A DNA stretch of 64,000 bases from Verrucomicrobiaceae bacterium (lineage in GTDB: Bacteria > Verrucomicrobiota > Verrucomicrobiia > Verrucomicrobiales > Verrucomicrobiaceae), in NCBI GenBank assembly GCA_016795465.1, contig JAEUHK010000019.1:30692-94691 (forward strand), read 5' to 3'. The notes under the pieces are model-generated. The model did no database searches and was not told the origin of the DNA. It saw only the letters and a program-made list of their open reading frames with translations. Numbering within the stretch: the stretch's first letter is position 1; every line of letters begins with the position of its first letter. Below are positions 10,307-18,368 of this stretch, one piece after another. The translations under genes were made by a program, and so were the position numbers.

Positions 10307-10882
10307 ATGCGCCTCCTGCTCGCCCTCAGCCTCCTCGCCTCCGCCGCCCTCGCCCAGCAACCCGCCGGTCATGAACACGGCAGTGCCGAGATCCCCGGCC
10401 TGAAGAAAGAGCTCTTCGCCGGCATCACCGAGGCCGATTTCATGAAGCTCGGCGACAAGCCGAAGACCGTGAAGCTCGTGCTCATCGCCACCTTCAATGC
10501 CGCGAATTACGGCATGAACTTCAACGGCCACGCCCACGGCAAGGCCATCTTCACCGTGCCCACCGGCTGGAACGTCGAGGTCACCTTCATCAATCCCAGC
10601 CCCATCCCGCACAGCCTGCTCGTCGTGGAAAAAGACATGCTCAAGAAGCCGCAGATGGGCGCACCCTACTTCGATGGTGCCGGCGTGCCAAAGCCCGAGC
10701 AAGGCATGGCCTTCGCCAAAGCCGATTTTGCCTTCACCGCCGATGAGGCCGGCGAATACGCCCTCGCCTGCGGCTTCCCCGCCCACGCCGCGAACGGCCA
10801 TTGGGTCGCCTTCAACGTGAGCGACGAAGCCAAAACCCCCACTCTTCAGCTCGGTGATGCTCCGGTGAAGGAGATCAAGTAA
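10307..10882 (+). CDS. Sulfocyanin-like cupredoxin, exported
   Basis: This is a 191-residue exported protein with a clear signal peptide (MRLLLALSLLASAALAQ). The mature part has a cupredoxin pattern: a first His ligand in NPSPIPHSLLVVE, and a C-terminal loop CGFPAHAANGHW that supplies Cys and the second His with C-x4-H spacing. In sulfocyanin/rusticyanin-like proteins a Met usually follows four residues after the second His. Here that position is His (C-x4-H-x4-H), so the copper site may differ from a normal type 1 centre. The likely role is periplasmic electron transfer. It is the first gene of a plus-strand run of redox genes and may share transcription with the pirin gene 99 bases downstream. 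It could instead be a non-copper cupredoxin fold. Confidence 0.72.
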   Translation: MRLLLALSLLASAALAQQPAGHEHGSAEIPGLKKELFAGITEADFMKLGDKPKTVKLVLIATFNAANYGMNFNGHAHGKAIFTVPTGWNVEVTFINPSPIPHSLLVVEKDMLKKPQMGAPYFDGAGVPKPEQGMAFAKADFAFTADEAGEYALACGFPAHAANGHWVAFNVSDEAKTPTLQLGDAPVKEIK

Positions 10883-10981
10883 GGGAAACAGGTTGCAGTC
10901 AGGCTCATTACCTGGCGGCATGAACTTCCTTCCGCATCGGCATTGGCTGAACTCGCGCTGATGAAGAAGTATCGTGTCGTC

Positions 10982-11770
10982 ATGAAAACCAAACGACGCC
11001 AGTTCATCGCCCAGGCAGCGCTCGCGCTGCCAGTGGCAGGCTGTGTGTCCACCAACTCCTCGCAAACCATGAAACTCACCCTTCGCAAATCCAACGAACG
11101 CGGCCACGCCGACCATGGCTGGCTCGACACCTACCACAGCTTCAGCTTCGCCGATTATTACGATCCGGCGCACATGGGCTTCCGCAGCCTGCGAGTGATC
11201 AATCAGGACGTCATCGCTCCCGGCGCGGGCTTTCCCACGCATCCGCACGCGGACATGGAGATCTTCAGCTACATCCTCTGGGGTGCGCTGGCACATAAAG
11301 ACAGCATGGGCAATGGCCGCACGCTCCTGCCCGGCCAGATCCAGCTCATGAGCGCCGGTCGCGGCGTGACGCACAGCGAATTCAATCCCTCGAAGACCGA
11401 AGGCGCGTCGCTGCTGCAAATCTGGATCCGTCCGCGTCAGCGTGGCCTCACGCCCAGCTACACTGAGTGGCATCCCGATCCGGCGAAGGAAAACGAGCCG
11501 AAAGTGCTCGTCATCTCGCCCGATGGCCGCGAAGGCAGCGCCACCATCCATCAGGACGCCGACATCTACCGCGTGCGCCTTCCGAAGGGCCAGAGCATCA
11601 CCCACGAGGTCAAAACCGGCCGCGGCGTGTGGTTCCAGCTCATCAAAGGCAGCATCACAGCGCACGGCAGCACGCTGCATCCCGGCGATGCCTTCTCCAC
11701 CGAAGACACCGGCACGCTCACCCTCACCGCCTCCGATGACGCCGAGGCCCTCCTCTTCGATCTCGCTTAA
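10982..11770 (+). CDS. Pirin-family protein with Tat/lipoprotein signal
   Basis: The protein has 262 residues if it starts at the ATG giving MKTKRRQFIAQ; an upstream in-frame ATG at 10943 would only add a non-conserved tail. The N-terminus combines a twin-arginine-like KRRQF with a hydrophobic stretch ending in PVAGC, which looks like a lipobox. This suggests export by Tat and possible lipid anchoring. The rest is a pirin bicupin of the YhhW/quercetinase-like class. The metal-ligand segment PTHPHADMEIFSY and the later GVTHSEFNP supply the expected three His and one Glu. Cytoplasmic pirins are common, so an exported one is unusual. The gene is followed 37 bases later by a DoxX-like gene, a neighbourhood often seen for redox or electrophile stress. 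Confidence 0.85.
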   Translation: MKTKRRQFIAQAALALPVAGCVSTNSSQTMKLTLRKSNERGHADHGWLDTYHSFSFADYYDPAHMGFRSLRVINQDVIAPGAGFPTHPHADMEIFSYILWGALAHKDSMGNGRTLLPGQIQLMSAGRGVTHSEFNPSKTEGASLLQIWIRPRQRGLTPSYTEWHPDPAKENEPKVLVISPDGREGSATIHQDADIYRVRLPKGQSITHEVKTGRGVWFQLIKGSITAHGSTLHPGDAFSTEDTGTLTLTASDDAEALLFDLA

Positions 11771-11807
11771 TCCAACCAACACACCCCAACTCCAACACTC
11801 CACCCTC

Positions 11808-12197
11808 ATGAAACACGCACCCACAATCGCCTCCGTCCTCCTCGGTCTCGCCTTCATCACCTTTGGCGCGAACTTCTTCCTCAACTTCATCCCGATGCCC
11901 GCCGATCCATCGCCCGCTGACGCGCCGCACAAGCTCTTCATGGCCGCGATGTTCCCCACCGGCTACCTCGCCTTCGTGAAGGTGCTGGAGATCCTCGGCG
12001 GCCTGCTCGTTGCTCTGCCAAAAACTCGTAACATCGGCCTCCTGGTGCTCGGGCCCATCATCGTGAACATCCTCGCCTTCCACGTCTTCCTCACCAAAGG
12101 CGCCGGCCTCACCGATCCACCCATCCTCGTCATCTCGATCCTCTCCGCCTTCCTCCTCTTCACCGAGCGCAAAGCCTGGCTCGGCCTCGTGAAGTAA
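11808..12197 (+). CDS. DoxX-like small membrane protein
   Basis: This is a 129-residue integral membrane protein with about four hydrophobic helices, including SVLLGLAFITFGANFFLNF, VKVLEILGGLLVALP, LLVLGPIIVNILAFHVF and PILVISILSAFLLF. Size and topology fit the DoxX/DoxD-like family, which is often paired with pirins and reductases and linked to respiratory or sulfur redox chemistry. I chose the ATG giving MKHAPTIAS because longer in-frame starts only add shadow sequence from the pirin gene. The leader is C-rich without a Shine-Dalgarno. The gene sits 37 bases after pirin and 32 bases before the rhodanese-YceI gene, so it is probably in the same operon. The biochemical activity is unknown. 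Confidence 0.75.
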   Translation: MKHAPTIASVLLGLAFITFGANFFLNFIPMPADPSPADAPHKLFMAAMFPTGYLAFVKVLEILGGLLVALPKTRNIGLLVLGPIIVNILAFHVFLTKGAGLTDPPILVISILSAFLLFTERKAWLGLVK

Positions 12198-12229
12198 TTC
12201 ATCACACAAACACCACCACCTCCTCCATC

Positions 12230-13126
12230 ATGACCGCTCACGAGCTCCAAACCCTTCTGTCCTCCGCGGATGCGCCGTTGCTCGTGCAAGTCCTGCCGGA
12301 GGAGGTTTTCGCCGCGAGGCGCATACCAGGCTCCAAGCAGGCCTGCGTGTATGAAGTGGCCTTTTTCGATCAAGTCGCGGCTCTCACCACCGACAAAGCC
12401 CGCGCCATCATCGTGTATGGCGCGGGCATGGGCTCGCTCGATGCCAAAGTGGCGGCCGAAAAGCTCGCCACCGCTGGTTTCACGAACGTGACGGCCTTCG
12501 AGGGCGGTCTCGATGCCTGGAGCGCTGCTGGATTGTCTCTGGAAGGCGAGGGCACACTGCCCGCCGCGCCTTCGCTCAGCGGCACCTTCCGTGCAGACAC
12601 CGAGCAGAGCCTCATCCGCTGGACCGGTCGCAATCTCTTCAACCATCACAGTGGCATCGTGCGCCTCGCCGACGGCGAGATCACGCTGCGCGACAACGCG
12701 CTCGTGGTCGCCCGTTTTCGCATCGCGATGGACAGCATCGCGTGCGAAGACATCAGCGACTCCGCGATGAACCAGATGCTCATCGCGCATCTGCACAGCG
12801 ACGACTTTTTCGATGTCGCGCATCATCCCGTGGCTGAATTCGTCGCCGAGAGCATCACGCCACTCGCCACCTGCACCGATGGCACACCGAATTACCTCCT
12901 GCGCGGCCAGTTCACCCTGCGCGGCATCACTCGCGAGATCGAGTTTCCCATCCTCGCCGCCACCGCCGATGGAAAACGCCTCACCGCGCAGGGCGTGCTT
13001 GATCTCGACCGCACCCAGTTCGGCAGCGTTTACGGCTCCGGCCGACTCTTCCGCTTCCTCGGCAAACACATCGTCAACGACCACATCCACCTGCACATCA
13101 AGCTCCACGCCGAACTCCAATCGTGA
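12230..13126 (+). CDS. Rhodanese-like domain fused to YceI-like domain
   Basis: This 298-residue fusion has a rhodanese fold at residues 1-105. The usual active-site loop (C-x-x-G-x-R after the VVY strand) reads IVYGAGMGSLDA, so the catalytic Cys is a Gly and sulfurtransferase activity is not expected. Residues 115-298 match the YceI lipocalin-like fold: FRADTEQSLIRWTGRNLF at its start, LHSDDFFDVAHHPVAEF in the middle and LRGITREIEFPI later. YceI proteins bind polyisoprenoids or amphiphiles, and many are periplasmic; this one has no signal peptide, so it should be cytoplasmic. The same fusion may recur in other bacteria. Two short hairpin repeats begin immediately after its stop. Confidence 0.8.
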   Translation: MTAHELQTLLSSADAPLLVQVLPEEVFAARRIPGSKQACVYEVAFFDQVAALTTDKARAIIVYGAGMGSLDAKVAAEKLATAGFTNVTAFEGGLDAWSAAGLSLEGEGTLPAAPSLSGTFRADTEQSLIRWTGRNLFNHHSGIVRLADGEITLRDNALVVARFRIAMDSIACEDISDSAMNQMLIAHLHSDDFFDVAHHPVAEFVAESITPLATCTDGTPNYLLRGQFTLRGITREIEFPILAATADGKRLTAQGVLDLDRTQFGSVYGSGRLFRFLGKHIVNDHIHLHIKLHAELQS

Positions 13127-13146
13127 CACAGACACTCCTGTCTGTG
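13127..13146. repeat. Short hairpin repeat, copy 1
   Basis: A perfect 8-bp stem (CACAGACA / TGTCTGTG) with a CTCC loop begins on the base after the rhodanese-YceI stop codon. A second, related hairpin follows 11 bases later. I recall phrases of this type (ACAGACACTCCTGTCTGT, ACAGGCAAGAGTGCCTGT) as dispersed intergenic elements in Verrucomicrobiota and Planctomycetota, but cannot check here. Confidence 0.7.
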
Positions 13147-13157
13147 CCCATTCAAAA

Positions 13158-13175
13158 ACAGGCAAGAGTGCCTGT
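13158..13175. repeat. Short hairpin repeat, copy 2
   Basis: A perfect 7-bp stem (ACAGGCA / TGCCTGT) with an AGAG loop, paired with the similar hairpin at 13127-13146. Five T's lie downstream at 13181-13185, but they are separated from the stem by CTCAC, so this is a poor intrinsic terminator. It is more likely a dispersed palindromic repeat. Confidence 0.65.
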
Positions 13176-13211
13176 CTCACTTTTTCCATCACTCCAAAAC
13201 TCCACCACTCC

Positions 13212-14276
13212 ATGAAACTCCTCTCCGCACTCACCGTCGGCGCTTTCCAGCTCAAAAACCGCGTCCTCATGGCCCCGCTCACGCGTTGCCGTGCGGATGC
13301 CGATCACAATCCCACGCCGCTCATGGCCGAATACTACGCGCAGCGAGCCAGCGCCGGTTTGATCATCGCCGAGGCCACGATGGTCATGGAGGGCAATTCC
13401 TCCTTCTGGATGGAGCCCGGCATCTACTCCGACGCTCAAGTCAAAGGCTGGAAAGTCGTGACCGATGCTGTGCATGCGAAGGGCGGCCAAATCGTGCTCC
13501 AGCTCTGGCACGGCGGTCGTGCCTGCCATCCGTTGCTCAATGGCGGAGCCCAACCCGTCGCTCCGAGCGCCATTCCGATCACCGGCGATGAAGTCCACAC
13601 GCCCGAAGGCAAGAAACCCTACGTCACGCCGCGTGAACTCCGCGACGACGAGATCCCCGGCATCGTCGCCGGATTCAAAAAAGCTGCCGAGAACGCCAAA
13701 GCGGCCGGTTTTGACGGCGTCGAGGTCCACGGAGCCAATGGCTACCTGCTCGACGAATTTCTCCGCGATGGTGCCAACAAGCGCAGCGGCCCCTACGGCG
13801 GCTCCATCGAAAATCGCGCCCGTTTGATGCTCGAAGTGCTCGATGCCGCCATCAGCGTCTGGGGCGCGGATCGCGTCGGCTTGCGCATCTCGCCGCTGAA
13901 CAGCTACAACAGCATGATCGACAGCGATCCCGTCGCCATCACCACCTACATCGCGCAACAATGCAGCACGCGCGGCATCGCCTACCTGCATGTCATGCGC
14001 AGCGACTTCTTCCAGGCGCAGCAAGGCGATGTCCTCACGCCTGCGCGACAGCATTTCAAAGGCGTGCTCATCACCAACATGGGCTACACCGCCGATGAGG
14101 CCGAACAAGCCATCAGCGAAGGCAAACTCGACGCCGTCGCCTTCGGCACCAGCTTCCTCGCCAATCCCGACCTGCCCGCCCGCATCGCCGCGAAGGTCCC
14201 GCTCAATGCGCCGAACCCCGCGAAGTTCTACTCGCCCGGCCCCGAGGGCTACACGGACTATCCCGCCATGTCATGA
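13212..14276 (+). CDS. Old yellow enzyme family alkene reductase
   Basis: This 354-residue TIM-barrel flavoenzyme is close to the normal OYE length (about 360). The N-terminal KNRVLMAPLTRCRADADHNP contacts FMN. QLWHGGRACHP and the later GFDGVEVHGANGYLLDEFLR (with the H-x-x-N pattern) carry the conserved substrate- and FMN-binding residues. KRSGPYGGSIENRARL is the family signature, and DAVAFGTSFLANPDLPAR closes the phosphate-binding site. Such NADPH:2-enoate reductases reduce activated C=C bonds of electrophiles. I chose the ATG giving MKLLSALTVG because an upstream extension would run through the hairpin repeats. The stop overlaps the VOC gene start by 4 bases (ATGA), so the two are translationally coupled. 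Confidence 0.92.
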   Translation: MKLLSALTVGAFQLKNRVLMAPLTRCRADADHNPTPLMAEYYAQRASAGLIIAEATMVMEGNSSFWMEPGIYSDAQVKGWKVVTDAVHAKGGQIVLQLWHGGRACHPLLNGGAQPVAPSAIPITGDEVHTPEGKKPYVTPRELRDDEIPGIVAGFKKAAENAKAAGFDGVEVHGANGYLLDEFLRDGANKRSGPYGGSIENRARLMLEVLDAAISVWGADRVGLRISPLNSYNSMIDSDPVAITTYIAQQCSTRGIAYLHVMRSDFFQAQQGDVLTPARQHFKGVLITNMGYTADEAEQAISEGKLDAVAFGTSFLANPDLPARIAAKVPLNAPNPAKFYSPGPEGYTDYPAMS

Positions 14277-14752
14277 GCGCTCCCATCCATCCCGGCGTCC
14301 GCATCGGCCACGTTCACCTGAAGGTGGCCGATCTCGAGCGCTCGCTCGCCTTTTACTGCGGCGTGCTCGGCTTTCAGCTCACCCAGCGCTACGGACCCGG
14401 CGCGGCCTTCGTGTCCGCAGGCGGTTATCATCATCACATCGGCCTCAACACCTGGGAAAGCCGCGGCGGCAAGCCACCGCCCCGCGGCGCCACCGGCCTC
14501 TACCACGTCGCCCTCCTCTACCCGGATCGCCAATCGCTCGCCGATGCCCTGCGACGCCTCATCGAGCATCAAATCCCGCTCGAAGGCGCCGCCGACCACG
14601 GCGTCAGCGAAGCGATCTACCTCCAAGACCCCGACGGCAACGGCCTCGAACTCTACGTAGACCGCGATCCCGCCGATTGGCCTCGCGATGCAAAAGGCGA
14701 GCTCGAGATGACGACTGCGCCGCTTGATCTGGAGGCGCTGCTGGAGCTTTAG
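14273..14752 (+). CDS. VOC (glyoxalase/dioxygenase superfamily) protein
   Basis: This 159-residue single-copy vicinal-oxygen-chelate protein begins with IGHVHLKVADLERSLAFYCG, which carries the first metal-ligand His. AGGYHHHIGLNTW and GLYHVALL supply further His residues, and YLQDPDGNGLELYVDR gives the distal Glu. The order resembles CatE-type extradiol dioxygenases or glyoxalase-like proteins, though half a normal CatE in length. It is probably cytoplasmic. It overlaps the old yellow enzyme gene by 4 bases and ends 4 bases into the convergent response-regulator gene. A role in detoxifying reactive carbonyls or aromatics together with the reductase is plausible inference; the substrate is unknown. 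Confidence 0.85.
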   Translation: MSAPIHPGVRIGHVHLKVADLERSLAFYCGVLGFQLTQRYGPGAAFVSAGGYHHHIGLNTWESRGGKPPPRGATGLYHVALLYPDRQSLADALRRLIEHQIPLEGAADHGVSEAIYLQDPDGNGLELYVDRDPADWPRDAKGELEMTTAPLDLEALLEL

Positions 14753-15375
14753 CGCTTCAAATACTTCACGACGGCTTCGGTGCGGCTTTGGACATGGAGT
14801 TTGCCGTAGATGGTGTGGAGGTGGGCGCGGACGGTGCTGGTGCTGATGGTGAGCTGGTCGGCGATTTCTTTGTATTGGAGGCCGTCGGCGAGGTGCTTGA
14901 GGATTTCGTGCTCGCGGGCGGTGAGGGATTCGAGTTCGGGGCTGCCGGGCTTCGGCGGGGCCTGGAAGTAGGTGACGACTTTGCGGGCGATGCTGGCGGA
15001 CATGGGCGAGCCACCTTCGTGCACGTCTTTGATGGCGGCGATGAGTTCGGGGCCGCGGGTGCGCTTGAGCAAGTAGCCGCCGGCACCGGCGCGGAGGCTG
15101 TCGAAGATGGCGTCGGGGTTGTCGTAGGTGGTGAGCATGAGCACCTGCATCTGCGGGAGCTGAGCTTTGAGCTGGGCGACGGCTTCGATGCCGCTTTTAC
15201 CTGGCAAATTGATGTCCACGAGGAGCACATCGGGCACACGGGCGGGCACGGCGCTGATGGCGCTCTCGGCATCGGGGTAGGTGGCGAGCACCTGGATGCC
15301 TTTGGCGAGCGATAGAAGCTCGGCGAGGCTTTCGCGAGTGAGCGGGTCATCTTCGACGATGGAGACGCGGATCAT
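14749..15375 (-). CDS. NarL/FixJ-family response regulator
   Basis: This 208-residue regulator has an N-terminal receiver domain: the acidic pair in SIVEDDPLTRE, the phospho-acceptor Asp54 in VLLVDINLPGKSG, and the Thr and Lys switch residues in MLTTYDN and YLLKRTRG. The C-terminal LuxR-type helix-turn-helix reads LTAREHEILKHLADGLQYKE, followed by ISTSTVRAHLHTIYGKL. It acts as a DNA-binding transcription factor activated by phosphorylation. Its partner is almost certainly the histidine kinase 21 bases upstream on the same strand (HisKA_3 type, the usual partner of NarL regulators). The spacer between them consists of an AATCATAAA-type microrepeat. Confidence 0.93.
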   Translation of the reverse strand: MIRVSIVEDDPLTRESLAELLSLAKGIQVLATYPDAESAISAVPARVPDVLLVDINLPGKSGIEAVAQLKAQLPQMQVLMLTTYDNPDAIFDSLRAGAGGYLLKRTRGPELIAAIKDVHEGGSPMSASIARKVVTYFQAPPKPGSPELESLTAREHEILKHLADGLQYKEIADQLTISTSTVRAHLHTIYGKLHVQSRTEAVVKYLKR

Positions 15376-15404
15376 TGATGATTTACGACTTATGATTTAT
15401 GATT
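15376..15404. repeat. Degenerate TGATTTA microrepeat
   Basis: A run of degenerate 8-9-bp units (TGATGATTTACGACTTATGA, then TTTATGATT) fills the whole spacer between kinase and regulator and supplies the TAA stop of the kinase. Similar phrases recur elsewhere in this window and are familiar from verrucomicrobial intergenic DNA. Confidence 0.6.
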
Positions 15405-18330
15405 GGGGCCACGGGACCGTGACGGTGATGCGGGTGCCGGTGGTGCTTTCGATTTCGAGGGTGCCGTGGAGTTCTTGGGTGCGGGTGCGCATGTTGGTAA
15501 GGCCGTTGCCTTTGCGGGTCGTTGGATCGAAGCCGGTGCCGTTGTCGGTGATTTCGATGAAGAGGTGTGTGGCGGAAGGTGTGAGGCGGAGTTTGAGTTC
15601 GGTGGCGCGGGCGTGCTTGATGATGTTGTTGACGGCTTCGCGGATGATGAGGAAGAGCTGATGACGGAAGGCGGCGGGGAGATGGCGGGGCTCAGTTTGC
15701 TCTGGAAAGTCGAGGCGGCAGCGGAGGTTGGCGGCTTGCGCGAGATCGGTGATTTGCGGGGCGAGGTAGGCGAGGAGGCTGTCGAGGCGGTCTTGTTTGG
15801 GATCGACGGCCCAGACGATCTCGTCGAGGGCGGTGACGGCTTCGCGGGCGGTTTCGGCGAGGCGATTGAGCTGCGGGATGTCGCTGCCTTGCGCGAGGGC
15901 GATATCGGAGAGGAGGCTGATCTGAGTGAGGCTGGCGCCGACTTGATCATGCATGTCGCGAGCGATGCGGGTGCGCTCGGTTTCAATGGCGGCCTGACGG
16001 CGCAGGGACTCGGTGCGGCGTCGATAGCGGGCGCGGGCGATGCGGTAGCCGATGAAAATGATGAGCGCGGCAGCAGCGCAAAGCGTGAGGGCGCGGAACC
16101 AAGTGGTCTCATGGTAGAAGGGGGCGACACGAAGGCTCAAAACGGTGTCGCGGGTGCTCCAGAGGCCGTCGTTGTTGGCGGCGCCGACGCGGAAGGTGTA
16201 GTCGCCGGGCGGGATGCGGCCATAGACGGCACGGCGGTCGGCATCGGCGATGCGGGGCTCTGGGTCGATGCCGATGAGTTGATAGCGGAAGCGGACGCTT
16301 TCAGGCGCGACGAAGCTGCTGGAGCCGAACTCGAAGGCGAGGGTTTGGATGCCTGGCTCCAGATGCATTCGCGTCGATGAAGCGCTGAAGATTGAATCGG
16401 CGTCGGACTGTGGAGGTGCTCCGATGAGCTGGCCGAGCAAGACGGGGGCTTCATCATTCACGTGGATCGATTCGATGCTGGCGCTCGGTGGCACGATGTT
16501 TTGGCCGACTTGGCGGGTGTCGATGCGAGCGAGGCCGCTGCGGGTGGAACACCAAAAGGTGCCGTCGGGCTCGATGAGGGCTCCGGGGAAGCTGGCGTTG
16601 GCTTGCAGACCGCTGAGGCCTTCGCTGCGGCCAAAAAGGGTAACGTGAAGGCTTTCGGCGCGGCCTTCGCTGATGGCGATGATTTGCTCGTAAGGGACCA
16701 TGAAGAGTCCGGCATCGCCTCCGGCCCAAAGACGGCCCTGGGGATCGAGGGCGAGCTGCGAGATGTTTCGATGCGGGAGGCCGTGGGTCTTGGTGATGAG
16801 GTGGCAGCGGCCTTTGGCGTAGCGGGCGATGCCGATGCCGTTGGCGGCGATGAGCAGGGCACCATCGGGCATGACGAGCAGGCTGCGGATGGCTGTGCAG
16901 TCGAGTTCGTCAGCGGCGATTCGGATGAAGCGGTCGCCTTCGAGGCGCAGGAGGAAGCCGCGATTGCTGCCGGCGTAGAGGTTGCCCTCGCGATCTTCGG
17001 CGAAGGTGAAGACCTCGCCACTTTCGGCGACGAGCGGGATGTTTTGCCACTGGCTGCCGCGATGCCGCCACGCGCTGTAACCACGGCCGATCCAGAGGTC
17101 GCCAGTGGTGGATTCGAAGATGGAGACGATGCCTGCTTTGGCGGGATCGTCGGGTGGTGTGAGCGGCTCAAAGATGCTGCCGTTCCAATGCAGCACGTTG
17201 CCTTCGCTGGTGCCGAGCCAGACATCGCCATGGTTGCCGGAGCAGAGGCGGTTGATCTTTTTGCCGGGAGAAAGCTCCTGCCACTGGCCGCTGCGGCGGG
17301 TGAAAACGCGGGCGTTTTGCGTGGCCACCCAGAGATCGCCCTGACCATCGGTGCAAAGCGCCCGCGCGACATCGCCGCGAGGTCCGGCGGGATCATCGAG
17401 CAACGTGAGCACGCGTGGACGGATGCGGCACACGCCACCGCCGCCGGTGGAGGCCCAGAGGCTGCCTTCGCGGTCTTCGGTGAGCCACCAGACGTCGTTG
17501 TTCGGTAGTGCGATGGATTGAAAACGATGCTCGTGAAACAACCACAGGCCGCTGCCGAAGGTGCCGAGCCAGAGGCGACCGGCGTGATCCTCATGCATGG
17601 TGCTGATGCGGGCGTTTGCGGGGGCTTCGGTGATCTCGGCGATGGTTTGCAATCCGCCCTTTTCGGTGTGGCGGAGCAATTGGCGGCCTGCGCCGATCCA
17701 AACGCCACCTGCGGCGGCACGGGTGATCATGCAGCGATCTTTGGGAAGCTCGGCCACGGGCTCGAAACGGTCGTTTTGCCACTTCGCGAGCACTCGCGGC
17801 CCGGTGGCCCAGATTTGGCCCTGAGCATCCATCGCAGCGCAGGAGGCAAAAGTGGGCGAGAGGTCGTCGGCGGTGCGGATTTGCTCGATGTGATCGCCCT
17901 GGATGCGGTGGAAGCGCCCGCCTTCGTAGCAGAGCCAATGGATGCCCTGAGTGTCGGTGAAGAAGGCGGTCTCGCGTGAGCCGGGTAGCTCGAGCACGGG
18001 CATGTTCAGCACCGTTTCACTGCCGTCGGCCGTTTGACGCACGATGACGCCCTGAGTCACGGCCCAAAGCTCGGCGGAGGTGGAGAGCAAGGCGCTGACT
18101 CCGCCGCCGCGCGAGGCTTTCAGCGGCAGCTCGCGAAAACGCAGCCCATCGAAGCGGGCGAGACCGCCGCGTGTGGCAAAGAGCATGGCTCCATCGCGGT
18201 TTTGGGTGACGCAGGGCACGTCGTTGTTCGGCAGGCCATCGTCCGTGACCCAAGTGCGCACCTGCCACGCGGGTTCCGCCGCGAGGAGCGGAAGGGCGAG
18301 GAGCACGAGGATGACGAAAAGGCGTGGCAT
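15397..18330 (-). CDS. Two-component sensor kinase with periplasmic beta-propeller
   Basis: A protein of 977 residues if it starts at the ATG giving MPRLFVILVLLALPLLAAE, a good signal peptide; a TTG six codons upstream is possible. Residues 25-650 are Reg_prop-type propeller repeats (WVTDDGLPNNDV, LWLGTFGSGLW, LWVATQNARVF and others). A Y_Y_Y domain follows (FRYQLIGIDPEPRIADADRR), then one membrane helix (ALTLCAAAALIIFIGYRIA). The HisKA_3 dimerisation helix has phospho-His794 in RDMHDQVGASL, and the HATPase has EAVNNIIKHA and DNGTGFDP. This is the architecture of sugar-sensing propeller kinases, but without a fused regulator. The glycosidase gene lies 38 bases upstream, so the sensed ligand may be a product of that enzyme (inference). 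Confidence 0.93.
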   Translation of the reverse strand: MPRLFVILVLLALPLLAAEPAWQVRTWVTDDGLPNNDVPCVTQNRDGAMLFATRGGLARFDGLRFRELPLKASRGGGVSALLSTSAELWAVTQGVIVRQTADGSETVLNMPVLELPGSRETAFFTDTQGIHWLCYEGGRFHRIQGDHIEQIRTADDLSPTFASCAAMDAQGQIWATGPRVLAKWQNDRFEPVAELPKDRCMITRAAAGGVWIGAGRQLLRHTEKGGLQTIAEITEAPANARISTMHEDHAGRLWLGTFGSGLWLFHEHRFQSIALPNNDVWWLTEDREGSLWASTGGGGVCRIRPRVLTLLDDPAGPRGDVARALCTDGQGDLWVATQNARVFTRRSGQWQELSPGKKINRLCSGNHGDVWLGTSEGNVLHWNGSIFEPLTPPDDPAKAGIVSIFESTTGDLWIGRGYSAWRHRGSQWQNIPLVAESGEVFTFAEDREGNLYAGSNRGFLLRLEGDRFIRIAADELDCTAIRSLLVMPDGALLIAANGIGIARYAKGRCHLITKTHGLPHRNISQLALDPQGRLWAGGDAGLFMVPYEQIIAISEGRAESLHVTLFGRSEGLSGLQANASFPGALIEPDGTFWCSTRSGLARIDTRQVGQNIVPPSASIESIHVNDEAPVLLGQLIGAPPQSDADSIFSASSTRMHLEPGIQTLAFEFGSSSFVAPESVRFRYQLIGIDPEPRIADADRRAVYGRIPPGDYTFRVGAANNDGLWSTRDTVLSLRVAPFYHETTWFRALTLCAAAALIIFIGYRIARARYRRRTESLRRQAAIETERTRIARDMHDQVGASLTQISLLSDIALAQGSDIPQLNRLAETAREAVTALDEIVWAVDPKQDRLDSLLAYLAPQITDLAQAANLRCRLDFPEQTEPRHLPAAFRHQLFLIIREAVNNIIKHARATELKLRLTPSATHLFIEITDNGTGFDPTTRKGNGLTNMRTRTQELHGTLEIESTTGTRITVTVPWPQS

Positions 18331-18368
18331 GGGATGGGAAAGCTTCAAAGCATGAGATGAGCGGCATC

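Noticed and set aside
13158..13185. Intrinsic terminator after the rhodanese-YceI gene
   Set aside because: The T-tract is separated from the stem by five bases, and a twin hairpin of the same type lies just upstream, so a dispersed repeat is the better reading.
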